A stretch of DNA of 64,000 nucleotides from Deroplatys truncata (Eukaryota; Arthropoda; Insecta; Mantodea; Mantidae). Below are positions 35,029 through 45,337 of the stretch, piece by piece. Position 1 is the first letter of the stretch; each line of letters begins with the position of its first letter. The position numbers and the translations under genes were made by a program. The stretch lies in contig CM060978.1 in the NCBI GenBank assembly GCA_030765065.1, positions 109,921,192 through 109,985,191 on the forward strand. The letters run 5' to 3'. The notes below the pieces were generated by a model. That model saw nothing but the letters and a program-made list of their open reading frames with translations, had not been told where the DNA came from and did no database searches.

Positions 35029-36044
35029 CAGGGGCGGTTCCTCAGGCGAAGCTAGTGAAGAGCCACTTCAGCTGTTTTCTAACTAGGTGCATTCGAATAT
35101 AATTTTATCTCTATTTTATACATTTTATAATTAAACATCCACTACTCACATAGAGGAATACAATTTTACGGATCATTATTTTAGAAGCGAAAATCGCCCA
35201 TTGCGAAATGTTACCTCGGCAGTAGTAGGGATTAAGGAAAATGCGTTGTAAGCGAACGAAATGGGAAAGCAGCAATGTCCATCAGCAGGTATAGAAGGTT
35301 GGTGCAGCTAAGCTTGGCTCTAAGATGTTCAGCTGCACTGTTTACGTCCGGCTGCCATGGCAACCAACTCAAGCTTGGACTGTATGAGTGCTGCGTACTC
35401 CCACAAACCACCAGCTTCGAGGCTACGGTGAAGCTAAAATTTTTTATTCTTTGTAGTAGAAAAACCTCCTTCTTGAGGTTATTCGGTGGTCATTTACACT
35501 TGTGCAGTCTTTTGTTAGCTTGCAAACACTCTTTCCTTGGGCAACGGATTGCTTTCCCTCTCAAATCACTTATTAAACTTCAAGTTTTCGGACTCGGACC
35601 TTTAGTGTCAATTCAGCTCTTGTGCCAAAACAGTCTGTACGTAGCGATTACTGTCGTTGTGTGTGTTGTCTAGTTCGCTAGCGTGAATTAAACTATCAAC
35701 AATAAGTTTATGCTTTGAAAACATGTAAACCAGCAGCGATTTGCAATGAATCCGCAAACTGACAATGCGTTGCATGTTACGATAAAAAAGACGTAAAATT
35801 TACGGGTAGACCTAATCCAATTCTCAGCGTTTCAACACATACGGTGGAAAGTATTGCGAAAGGTGGTGCAAAGTGTTACATCAAACATTTTAAATGCCCG
35901 TGTGTAGTGACTATGACTGGTTGTGCGGTAGTAATTATTTGCAAAAACTCTTTTCCTGGTCTTGTCCATTACTTGGAATAAAGAAAACGGTGTATTATCG
36001 AGAAGTACGCCAACCGAAAGCAGAGTTCAAATTAATATAAATAG
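35029..36044 (+). mobile_element. hAT element 5' part with TTF-type zinc finger exon
   Basis: Begins CAGGGGCGGTTCCTC, a terminal sequence typical of hAT elements. Coding sequence near 35800-36040 reads GRPNPILSVSTHTVESIAK and, after a frame change, YDWLCGSNYLQKLFSWSCPL. This is the TTF-type zinc-finger region (WLCG ... SWSCPLL for the usual FCxPCLLF) found at the start of ZMYM1-like hAT transposases. A donor-like ATAG/GTAAGT follows at 36045, as expected for an intron-bearing transposase gene. The catalytic domain and right terminus are absent. Confidence 0.65.
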
Positions 36045-36194
36045 GTAAGTTGCAATTTTTGTTTTGTGTGTAAAAAGCTTCACCTAACGTTTAGGGCACT
36101 AGACGCCACTTTCGAACAACTGGAGAGCGCTGAGTCTGTTGACGAGTGTTAAGTCAAAACGTTCATCATACAAAGCCATCTAAACTAACAAAAT

Positions 36195-37033
36195 ATTACA
36201 TGTTACATTCAAGTGACTTTCTCTACCCTCTATAATTTATTAACGGGTATAAAAACTATTCTTACGAAAGCTTATTTTTCTGCCTACTTCATTTTAATCG
36301 AGATAACCTTTGCAGAAATGGTTTCATTATACATTTCGTTTTAAATGCAAAGGGAATGGCGACAGTCCAATGTTTAAGAACTGGACGCTATATACTGGCC
36401 ACTCTCTTTCCGTGCAACCGCGAGAAACAACTGAATGTCGACAGGACTAAAAGAATGACAAAGAATTGAGCAGTTCGAACCATTAATAACGGATAACTCG
36501 TAAACGCTTATGCCAGCAAAAGTCAATTGAAGTAAATTGTTTGTTTTAGAAAGATTTACATTTTGTTTGTATAGTGTGCTTTCGCCTATCACTTAACATT
36601 TGCCAGTTATACAAGTTTATATAAAATTGCTTCCGAATTAAGAGGACTTCACAAGCCATTCCTAGAAAATTCAAGGCGTGCATTTTATTTGTCTGTAAAT
36701 ATCACTAATACGTGGTATTTTAGTCAAAATCGTTAGCCATTTTTTAGAAAATAAAATGTCGAAAACATGTTTCATGAAAAGGTTAGCTGATGAGGGTAGT
36801 TTCTTGAAAATCTTCGTGTAGCATCTTTGGAAAGTACTGAATTTAAATACCAAGTTTGGTATTTATCCGATTTCTCGTTCTTGAGTTATGTTGTTCACAG
36901 ACACACACTCGGATCTATAACTAAAAATGCTTTTTTTTTTCTTGTTTTTACAGCGACTTCAAAACATTTATTTCCGGTGAAATCTCGGTAAGGAATTTGT
37001 GGGTGGAATGCAATACCTGCTCTACCTACTATC
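36195..37033 (+). repeat. family B repeat, left arm of a large inverted pair
   Basis: Opens ACATGTTACATTCAAGTGAC then TTTCTCTACCCTCTATAAT and closes GGTGGAATGCAATACCTGC then TCTACCTACTATCG. Landmarks in order: AAATGGTTTCATTATACA, GATTTCTCGTTCTTGAGTT, and TTATTTCCGGTGAAATCTCG. Confidence 0.75.
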
Positions 37034-37048
37034 GTTTATTCCTTCTCT

Positions 37049-37875
37049 CCACTATGTACTTACCGCAAATAGAGGAAGCATTGTATTCCACTCAAAAATT
37101 TGAGGCGTTTTGCGCTGCACCTAAAAAGCACTTTTTTAGAAGAAGGTTCGTGTACTAGTTAGTCACAATTATGGCTCAGTAAATGTTTACTACTGTGCAG
37201 CGTGTGTTAACGCAGCTCGTCAAGAGTGATGTGTGTCTGAACAGCATAACTCAAAAATGAAATGTCCGATAAATACCAAACTTGGTATTCAAGTCCACTA
37301 TCTTCCAAAGCTGCGACACGAAGATTTTCGATTAAATAGCCGTATCCCAAACCACCATTTATATGGAATATTTTAAAATTTTTTTTATTAAAATGCTACC
37401 CATTTAATACATTTAACAGATCAAATGCACGTCTTGAATTTTCTGAGAATAGCCTGTGACGTCCTCTTCATTCGGAAGGAAGTACGAATAATTTTGTATA
37501 ATGGGTAAACTATTAAAGATACACAAAAACGTACTACACAAAAAATGTAAATCTCTTTAAAATACACAATTTATCTCGAATAATTCTTTTGTAGCATTAG
37601 TCACATCCGAGATATCCCTTGTCATTGGTTTGAATTTTTCAATGTTTTAAAGTACTGTCACTATTCAGTTGTTTCTCCCGATGTCATCGAAATGGTATGG
37701 AATTTCAAGGCCGTATATAACGATCGCTTTTTAACATATGACTACTGATTCGGTTTCTTCTCCCCGTTGCACCCACAATGAAATTTGTGATGAAGCTATT
37801 TCTGCAAATGTTTAACGATTATCATGAAGTAGGTAGAAAATAAACTTTCGTAAGAATAATTTTTAGAAGGTATAT
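37049..37875 (-). repeat. family B repeat, right arm of the inverted pair
   Basis: Complement of the same family: CTTCTCTCCACTATGTAC, GAGGAAGCATTGTATTCCAC, GATAAATACCAAACTTGGTA, ending GAAGTAGGTAGAAAATAAAC. Only about 15 bp separates it from the preceding arm. Confidence 0.75.
37153..37225 (+). mobile_element. mariner 5' splinter inside family B
   Basis: TAGTCACAATTATGGCTCAG, TAAATGTTTACTACTG and CAGCGTGTGTTAACGCAGC match the start region of the mariner transposase gene (11277-11365), including the ATGGCTCAGTA start. It sits where other family B copies carry the CA-rich seed. Confidence 0.75.
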
Positions 37876-38054
37876 AAAAATAAACGATACTAAGTAGTGC
37901 AAGAAAGATAAAGATAAGACTAAATATGCTGATAATTCGTTTCCAAGTAATGCACATAGATGGTCACAGTCTATGGCAACTAAGAGATCAGAAGACAATG
38001 ACAATATATTGCATAAACAAAAAACGAAATAAAAGACAATGCTGTTCTGCTCAT

Positions 38055-38440
38055 AATTTAACTTTTATTCAAATACTTCTGACACGTAGAATTTAACATT
38101 AAATAATCAGAGGAACGTTTATTCGGGGTTTACAGATGTATATAGCAAAGTTTCTGCATGACAAAAACCTTTTACTACTCATTATGTTTGCTGTATTTCC
38201 TGTGGATGTTGAAATCGAGCTCATTATCTGTGTAGTACGCTGAATAATCATATAAAGAGAGAAAAGTGTGTCCGGCAGAAGTTCAGAAACTCCTCAATCG
38301 ATATTTACAGTTACAGTTAACAACTGAGAAGATAATTTTCTTCAGTGGTTGCAGAACAGTGCCATTTCATATTCCCAGTTTCGCCCTTATTTCGTTGAGT
38401 GGTTCCTGTATTATGTGAAAACTGTGGAACCTTTATGTTA
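38055..38440 (+). repeat. dispersed repeat E, copy 2
   Basis: Aligns loosely with 25480-25870 (see that entry). The 38440-38690 remainder shows nothing I can name. Confidence 0.4.
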
Positions 38441-38689
38441 TTTCTATGAGACCAAAGAGAAGGTTTACAGTGGAACATTTCATCTTTGGTGATTATTCAA
38501 GTTACTTGATTATTTAAGTTACTCGACCATTCTGATAATTTTTTCACCCCAAAGGTGAATTTGGAAGGCTGTTCGGGGAAGGTTTAAGGAAACCAGAAAT
38601 ATAATACTGGTGACGTTGTCCAGTTTTTCAGCTGTCACGTCTCTCAGTTCTCACTGTCAGTGTTTTGATCTGGTTCAACTTTTATTACA

Positions 38690-39075
38690 CGCTAATGTAA
38701 ACTAGTTCCATTTCCCCATCCCTTCACTTTCTTTGTGATGCAGCCTCTTCTTCCGGACGATTCACTCGCTGGGGAGTCGAGCACAAGACTTATGCAATCT
38801 CTCGCTCCGCAGTAGCACTCGCTGCACGTCACATCAGTCGTCACCAACTCTCGAAAATCGCACTTGACATCGCAGCAGGAACGTGCTCAACAACTTTCTC
38901 ACTAACTGATTGACTCAACTCTGGAGGCGGGGGAAAGAACGTTCCAGAAGATTCTGGTTATCTGCCGACAGTGCTTCTAATGTTTACGCCGGCCGAGAAC
39001 GCGACTTATATTTGTTTATCTCCGACTGCCTGCTGCCTACCTCCCGATAATCTTGGGCCATAGCCGCTGCGGCAC
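38690..39075 (-). promoter_or_regulatory. GC-rich promoter-like block, probably minus-strand
   Basis: GC- and CpG-richer than its flanks, with no SINE head, terminal repeat or LINE motif. It contains a perfect heat-shock element at 38936-38955. On the minus strand an initiator-like TCAGTT (complement of 38904-38909) lies about 28 bp past that element, followed by some 200 bp that could be a 5' untranslated leader. No good TATA box sits between them, and no long coding frame follows, so the gene, if any, is spliced or lost. A plus-strand direction is less likely but not excluded. Confidence 0.45.
38936..38955. promoter_or_regulatory. perfect four-pentamer heat-shock element
   Basis: AGAAC GTTCC AGAAG ATTCT: four contiguous alternating nGAAn/nTTCn units with every fixed base correct, the binding form for heat-shock factor trimers. 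Twelve fixed bases make a chance hit in 64 kb improbable. Confidence 0.75.
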
Positions 39076-39318
39076 AATTTTTTCATACCCATTTCTGTGA
39101 ACATCATGGGAGTTTTTGTTCGCCATTAGGTTATCATGGGGACTTTACGAAATTACAGTTCGAACGGGCGAATTGCAGAATTCACCATTGAATTCCTCTA
39201 GATCTCTGTAAAATAAATTGCATAACAAATATGGAAGGAGGTAAATGAATTAAATAATTGGTTCGTCATTGAAGCTTTCAAAGGCCAAACGTGCAACGTC
39301 GTGTAAGCTTGTTGTAAA

Positions 39319-39490
39319 CAGGGTTGACCATTTAAGTTGAGACTGTACAATATTTCCAAAACAAAGCGTTGTAGAAAGAAATGTCTTGAATAAAATTTGC
39401 TTGATATAATGGGGAAAATAAATGCATTAATGCTTTATAACGCTTAGTTTTGGAGGTATTGTACAGTCTCAACTTAAATGGTCCATCCTG
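39319..39490. mobile_element. 172-bp MITE with long terminal inverted repeats
   Basis: Left CAGGGTTGACCATTTAAGTT then GAGACTGTACAATATTTCC; right is the complement, ending CAACTTAAATGGTCCATCCTG, with arms of about 50 bp. The core is about 70 bp and AT-rich. The right flank starts TA and the left flank is TAAA, so a TA target, as for Tc1/mariner, is plausible but not proven. Confidence 0.9.
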
Positions 39491-39596
39491 TATAATAAGA
39501 GTTCAGGTTCCATCTTGTCAACTACATTTGTCTTAGTGTCAATCCTTTCATTGGGGAAGTAAAATACAAATAAAAACTTATTTATAACTGATTTTT

Positions 39597-39791
39597 TTAT
39601 TGTGCAACAATGTCTGAGAGGGACACGACTGGTTCTGCACGCTGCGGTCTGTGGTTCGTATCTTGCGCGGGTAACCGCAAAGCGCAGCTAAAAATATCTG
39701 CAGGCGGTAGAGGTAATGCTTCAGTTGCGAAGTTACCGTAACTGTTTTGAAGTCCTCTCGTCATGGCTTCTTCTTCTGCTGCCGCCTCCAT
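39597..39791 (-). CDS. unrecognised 64-codon open frame in a GC-richer block
   Basis: From an ATG at the complement of 39789-39791 it reads MEAAAEEEAMTRGLQ and ends EPVVSLSDIVAQ. It has an acidic Ala/Glu-rich start, no membrane segment and no domain I know. The whole minus-strand block 39600-40500 is GC-richer than usual, and its upstream end has a duplicated TATA-like unit. It could be the exon of a small host gene or an unnamed transposon gene. Confidence 0.25.
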   Translation of the reverse strand: MEAAAEEEAMTRGLQNSYGNFATEALPLPPADIFSCALRLPAQDTNHRPQRAEPVVSLSDIVAQ

Positions 39792-40310
39792 CAACGGATA
39801 ATGTAATCCTAATAATTTAGTTCAGTCTTTTGCCCTGGCTAGGTTGGGTCTCAATAGAGGTGTGTGCTTGGGCTCTGCCTTTCAGGAAAAGATAAGCTAC
39901 GGCGATCCAGGTTGTGCGATGAAGGAAATTTCAGGGGGAAATGAAGAAGTACCACGAAGTTCAACTGACTGAATATTATTACCACTTTCTTCTTCAAGAA
40001 CGCTAGGTAACGTTCCTGGTCACTGAGAGCTGTTAAATTTCTCGTACACCTCACGGTCCTTTGACCTCTCGCTGCACGTGGGGCATCACTTATTCTACTA
40101 CACAGTACTACAATTACACGCCGACTATGTATACCTTAAATTTGTGCCATAATTACTCGTAGCACCTCCGCGGTTCTGACACAAACTCACTGGAATAAAC
40201 TTCAGCACTTTGATGAAAATACTATACTTTCCGCGGAATAAACAGCTTCGACATGGCCGCTTTACGCGCGCCAACTTCTGCTCACAAGTAACTGGTAGTC
40301 TGTGTTCGGG

Positions 40311-40500
40311 ATTACACATCGACTGCACAACTTTTAGGGTGAAAATACCTTTATAGGTTCTATCCTGCACTCATTATTTTTAAGTTTCTGTTACATTATT
40401 GGAGTATTACATATCGCCTGCACAATTTTTGGGGTGAACAAGTATTTATACGCTCCTATCCCCTACTCAATACTTTTAAGTTTCTGCTACATTATTGGAG
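40311..40500 (-). promoter_or_regulatory. tandem duplication, two 95-bp units each with a TATA-like site (minus strand)
   Basis: ATTACAxATCGxCTGCACAA opens both units (40311, 40406) and TTTCTGxTACATTATTGGAG closes both. On the minus strand each unit contains a TATA-like box (TATAAATACT at 40450-40441, CTATAAAGGTAT in the other). Downstream on that strand a good-context ATG (GGCCATGTCGAAG, near 40255) starts MSKLFIPRK before a possible donor. Confidence 0.5.
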
Positions 40501-40614
40501 CACTGTAAGCGTCGGTCTAACATTTCCTCGTTCATCTAACATCTCATTGGCTACTTATTCATCATGTGTCTTCCCGGTTACAAGTCAAAATCTACTCCCT
40601 CATGCTTCTGGATA

Positions 40615-40835
40615 GATGATGGATAGTTTCCTAAAGAGGTGCCAAAAATGTATGCACAACGACGGTGGCCAGTTTTAGCATTACCTTTGATAAAGTTGGT
40701 AAGTAAAGCCTTTAAAAATAGTTTTAAAAATGTTGTATGGCTTCATCGCGCTTTTCTGTGATAGCGGCAGACGCACGAGGACGCGGACAGGAGAAAGCAC
40801 AGGCGGTTCGTAGTTTTTTGGCTCACCCTGTATTT
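40615..40835 (+). mobile_element. mariner 3' end, third copy
   Basis: GATAGTTTCCTAAAGAGGTG through ACAACGACGGTGGCCAG to CGGTTCGTAGTTTTTTGGCTC, matching the 3' ends at 12.4 and 16.3 kb. 5' truncated; the terminal repeat has short losses. Confidence 0.85.
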
Positions 40836-41449
40836 TGGCACCAAAACTTGAAGCTCATGCATATCTTTGTCTAGAACTATTTTCTTTCGGTATTATACAC
40901 CAATTTTAATACAAGAAACGTAGTAACTATTCTCTTTATATTGCTACGTAACTTAAGTTTACCCCAGAAACTAATGTCTGACTGACTGCTTGATCGCAAA
41001 TTTCCCGCATGATTGAAGTGACAATAAAAAAAATGTACAGCCCAAACATGAGCAGCAGACTCTTGTATGTCAGAAACGAACAGCTTTGCTAAGTCCTTTT
41101 TCGTTCATCTAATACACAAACTTCTGTATTTGTATACCAAACATTCCTAAGGGTTTATTTATCAAAATAAGAGACTTATCCCTTAATATATTTATATATA
41201 GGGAAAACAACCATAATCAGGTTACGAAAAAAAAGATGGCTGATGCCGCTTGTCAGGGTAGCCAACATTTTAACTTGAGTCACTAGATATATAACCAGAG
41301 AAACTACTACACAACCTATTCCGTACTATTTCGGTTTTCGCTTGTATTATGAGGCATTATCGTATATTTCGTTAAAATTGTAAGTAGGTATATAACTGTA
41401 ATATGTTCTTTGCTGAATGTGTATTTAAAAAAAACACCTGACGCCATTA
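40836..41449. other. no gene seen
   Basis: AT-rich spacer. Confidence 0.4.
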
Positions 41450-41725
41450 AATTGAGTTTTATTTATGGACGCTCTTTAACTGCTGTGATTCTATATTGGG
41501 CGTGAAAGACCGGTACTTTTGCTCAGAGGCCTCTTTATCAGAATTGATGTTCTTTTACGTGCCGTAAATCTACGACACGGGACCACCGGCTTTACTTCCC
41601 TTCCGAAGGAAGCCATGCTAAGGATTTTTACGCCCGAAAAAAATTCATCGCCCTTCGGCGGGTTTGAACCCGCGACCTCGAGAACTAAAGGCTAAGCATG
41701 GTAACCACTACACCGCGGAGGACCA
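41450..41725 (-). repeat. SINE family A, full-length
   Basis: In reverse: tRNA-like head GTCCTCCGCGGTGTAGTGG with a B box in GCGGGTTCAAACCCGCC, body AAATCCTTAGCATGGCTTCC, GGTGGTCCCGTGTCGTAGA, GGCCTCTGAGCAAAAGTACC, and end AAAGAGCGTCCATAAATAA. Of the seven copies here this has the best-kept head and is a good reference for the family. Confidence 0.9.
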
Positions 41726-41964
41726 TTCTCCTGACGCGTGGATATTTTTGCTTTAGGTGTATTTTTAAACTTTACATGTCAGTTTACGCCAGACAAATTA
41801 TCTTAGTTCTGTAGTCCCCCATAACATTCTCCTGCTGACAGGCTATGTAGTCGATCATATGTGCCATTTTATTCTCATTGAGCTCATTGGAATGGCGAAA
41901 CTTTGGTTCGTGGCACTGAAGTATCCAGTTCCATATTTATTTGAAATTATAAACAGATCCCAAG

Positions 41965-42035
41965 CAGATTGGCCGGTGTATGGGACATGAACCCGAAACC
42001 TCCCGAATGCGAGGCTCTACTTGCCTGAAACAATT
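41965..42035 (-). repeat. tRNA-like SINE head relic
   Basis: In reverse, GCATTCGGGAGGTTTCGGG and GGTTTCGGGTTCATGTCCC resemble a B-box region of the S2/S3/S7 type. The rest is decayed. 41726-41964 and 42036-42290 show no feature. Confidence 0.4.
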
Positions 42036-42290
42036 AGAACGGGGGTATTATGCATGACCAGTTCTTTAATTTTACGAATTTATTTATTTGCAATGGGTAT
42101 ACAATTACAAATAACATTTAAATTCTAGCGCAATGTTCATTAGTCCGGTAAACTCCTCTAACTATACCCATATGGAAAATTGAAATACATTATAGAGGCT
42201 CTACAAGGAGTTAAGTTATGGGAAAGCCAAGCTTTAGTGACTAAACGGTAGGCGTAAAAAGTTTGAATTTCTCCGATTCTATAAAAAAAA

Positions 42291-43039
42291 AAATCTGATG
42301 TGTTACACTCACATGACTTTCTCTACTCTTGTACAAACTATTTTTACACACGCTTATTCTCCATCTACTTCATGTTAATCGAGATAAACATTTGCAGACT
42401 CTATCTTATTGCTAATTTTCTTGTAGATATAAGGGAAATATATATTTACAAGCGCAATATAGAAATAGCCTTTAAGCACATACATATCTCTTAATAGCTG
42501 GTTGCTAGGTGCAGCACCATTCCCTTTGCCACAGATTACTACTCTTTGCACATCCAAGACAAAAAAAAATTAATAACGAATTCCCATTTAAGAAAATAAG
42601 TATTGAAAAATTTAAGGGAATAACAAGCAATATCTCGAAAATAGTTCACTCAACAAAAACAATGTATATGACATAAACAGTGTATTTTAACGCGATCTAC
42701 ATTTGTTGTGTAGTAAAATTTTGTCTATCTCTTATGGTTTACCAGTTTACCAAAAGTCGTTCACAATGAAGAATACTTTTGGAGACATTCCCAGAAAATT
42801 CGAGATATACATTTTATTTGTCATGCAAATATCTTAAACATATGATATTGTAACCAAAATCGTTAGAGCCATTTTTGAGAAAATTAAAATTTTCGAAAAA
42901 TCTTCCATGTAAAGGGTAATCTGGGGTGGGGGGATTTTCTTGAAAACCTTCGTGTCGCATCTCTGGAAGATACTGAACCTAAATACCAAGTTTGGTATTT
43001 ATCCGACTGTTCGTTTCTGAGTTATGCTGTTCACAGACA

Positions 43040-43077
<38 letters not shown>

Positions 43078-43206
43078 CATGTTTCCAAAAATGCTTTTTT
43101 TGGATTCAGGCGGTCTCAAAACATGTATTTCCGGTGAAATCTCGGTATCGAATTTTTGGGTGAAATACAATACTTCCCCTACTTACTATACGTAGTAGAG
43201 AAAGTA
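42291..43206 (+). repeat. family B repeat, full-length, best-preserved copy
   Basis: 916 bp from AAATCTGATGTGTTACACTC to ACGTAGTAGAGAAAGTA. Very close to the 21.2-kb and 62.9-kb copies. A CA microsatellite of about 17 units occupies the seed position. Confidence 0.85.
43041..43074. repeat. CA microsatellite grown inside family B
   Basis: About 17 AC units after ACAGACAG. The 21.2-kb copy has only about five at the same site. Confidence 0.95.
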
Positions 43207-44601
43207 AAAAGGGCGTCAACGTAACAATACAACCAACATTCACAACATATGCAAAAGGTGCGAATTAGAGGAAGAGATGCCGGTTATGAATGGAACCTAA
43301 CAACTCAAATATCACCAGATTCTAGTAACCTTCCCATAATGGTGGAAACATCTTAAAATTGTACTTTAGTAACCTTCGGTAAATGCAGGGCTATGAGTAC
43401 GCCCTCCATTTTGACTGATCTGAAATACTTCCCAGGAAAATCAGGTAAACAGTAAATACTCGATACCAGACCCTGAAATAATGTTCCATTCTTTTCAATT
43501 GACTGTTCGAACGCACACTTAGTGTTGGGAAAGAGTACTTCAAATTCCCATTTCAAAATGCTGTGAAACAGTTTCAGAGAAAGCACTTATCGCTATTGCT
43601 CAACACAAAACAAGCCTAATATGTTGCTATTCGTAAGACGCGACCACTGCACTTTGAATTATTGCGGTTTTCCTTCAGGAAACTTCTGAACCTTAAGCCG
43701 GATATGCCATTTAACACGACAGTGAGTATGAACTGATGAAATAATGAGTTATCAAATTATGGGATGCAGATGTCTTTTCCTCTTTTCCCTATTGCTTATC
43801 TATTCAGTGAAACTACTGACAATAGCTTTTCCTCTATGGTACCATTCCTCTATAACCTCCTGTTTGACTGATATAATCTTGTATGATGATTTTAAGTTTT
43901 CAGTAGAAGGAATCTCTCCTGAAGATTTCAGATTAACAACATAAAAATACATTTGTGGTGTAATAATTGTTATTTATCACTGGATAAGCAGAATAAGAGT
44001 AGATCAGTTCTGTAGAATAAGACGTTTTGCTTTCGCTTCCATTTTGCTTTAGAATAATTTTAGTTCTTTGGGATATACTGTCGATCCTTAAATGATATGT
44101 GTTTATGACTTTGGTTGCATTTTCTAGCTTTAGTTTTCTTTGCTGTGTTATATTTCGGCATTTCCACAATAACAAGTCAATGTTTAAGTTAGCTATAAGC
44201 CTGCTAATTCTGTTGAAATTTTAATGAATCGCATTGAACGCAAAGCAGAAAAGGGAAAAGCAGAAGATGCATCACGCAGTGCATTCTGATTGTTCCACTC
44301 TGCAGCCACAGAAAGTCAATAAGGACCATGTCAACATTCAGCAGAGCTAGCAAGCAAGTAATATAAGCGCGTGGTCACAAATTCCATAGAAAGCGTTTTA
44401 CATTGGGCGAACAATGTTGTTGAAACCGCATTAAATAACGCGTGGTTGTTGGTTGCCAAAGAATGCAACTGACGTTTTGGAATTATTGCAAACAATGGAT
44501 AGATGTGATTCAACGATTTGTACAATATGTCACCGCCATCTCACTTTCGATTTTGAGAGTTGAGGTTGTAACATTCGCCCGGGAACGAATAAAAGAGAAA
44601 G
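43207..44601. other. no gene recognised
   Basis: Short frames (up to about 80 codons) without domains. No tRNA heads or terminal repeats found. Confidence 0.4.
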
Positions 44602-44640
44602 ATAATGATGATGATGATGATGATAATAATGATAATAATA
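44602..44640. repeat. GAT/AAT microsatellite
   Basis: GATGAT units grading into GATAATAAT, directly next to the tail of the inverted SINE that follows. Confidence 0.85.
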
Positions 44641-44651
44641 TGAAAAAACTT

Positions 44652-44832
44652 AGTTTTATTTATGGACTCACTTTAATTGCTGTGGTCCTTAGCGTCCCAG
44701 TCTATATTGGGCGTGAAACACCGGTAATTTTGCTCGAGGCCTTTTTATCAGGCTGAAGCTCTTTTACATACCGTAAATCTGCGACACGGGACCACCGGCT
44801 TTACTTCCCTTCTGAAGGAAGCCATGCTAAGC

Positions 44833-44835
<3 letters not shown>
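44652..44835 (-). repeat. SINE family A, head missing
   Basis: Body from AGTTTTATTTATGGACTCAC to AGGAAGCCATGCTAAGCA; the tRNA head is replaced by the AAT array that follows. Confidence 0.85.

Positions 44836-44894
<59 letters not shown>
44836..44894. repeat. AAT microsatellite
   Basis: About 19 AAT units with no interruption. Confidence 0.95.
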
Positions 44895-44895
<1 letters not shown>

Positions 44896-45337
44896 TGAGA
44901 AGTAATAGTTAGATTGATAAAATATATAAAGCGATAAGAAGGATTGTATAAATAGTACACCAATCTAAGAAACTAAAGAATAGTAAGGAATAGAAAAGGA
45001 AAATATAAATACAAGGATAGAAACTCAGAAAGCAAACAAAACGCAATAAATAAGGGAATTTAATATAAATAAAACTGAATAAATGGTAAATACACCAAGC
45101 AATATATTTCTGAGAGGAGAGAAGTGAGCTAAAATGTGCATTTCTAGCAAGTTACCAGCAATGGCTGACTTGCAAGTCATTAAGAAACGTTTAGGCACAA
45201 TGGAATTTGTATATGCAGGGAAAGGCCGTCTGGCCAGGTAATAAAAACGGGAAAACCAAATTCACTCAAGTGCACAGAAAATTAAATCAAGCAGAAATAA
45301 TTAAATAAAGTTAGACGCGAGAAAGACTGGCTTTCTG
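44895..45337. other. no gene seen
   Basis: AT-rich spacer. Confidence 0.4.

Noticed and set aside
35275-35673. 132-codon plus-strand frame
   Set aside because: It lies in the 5' non-coding part of the hAT element. No domain, and the real coding signal (TTF finger) is downstream in other frames.
43041-43074. CA and TG arrays as CRISPR-like or regulatory repeats
   Set aside because: They are plain dinucleotide microsatellites at a fixed site of a dispersed repeat.
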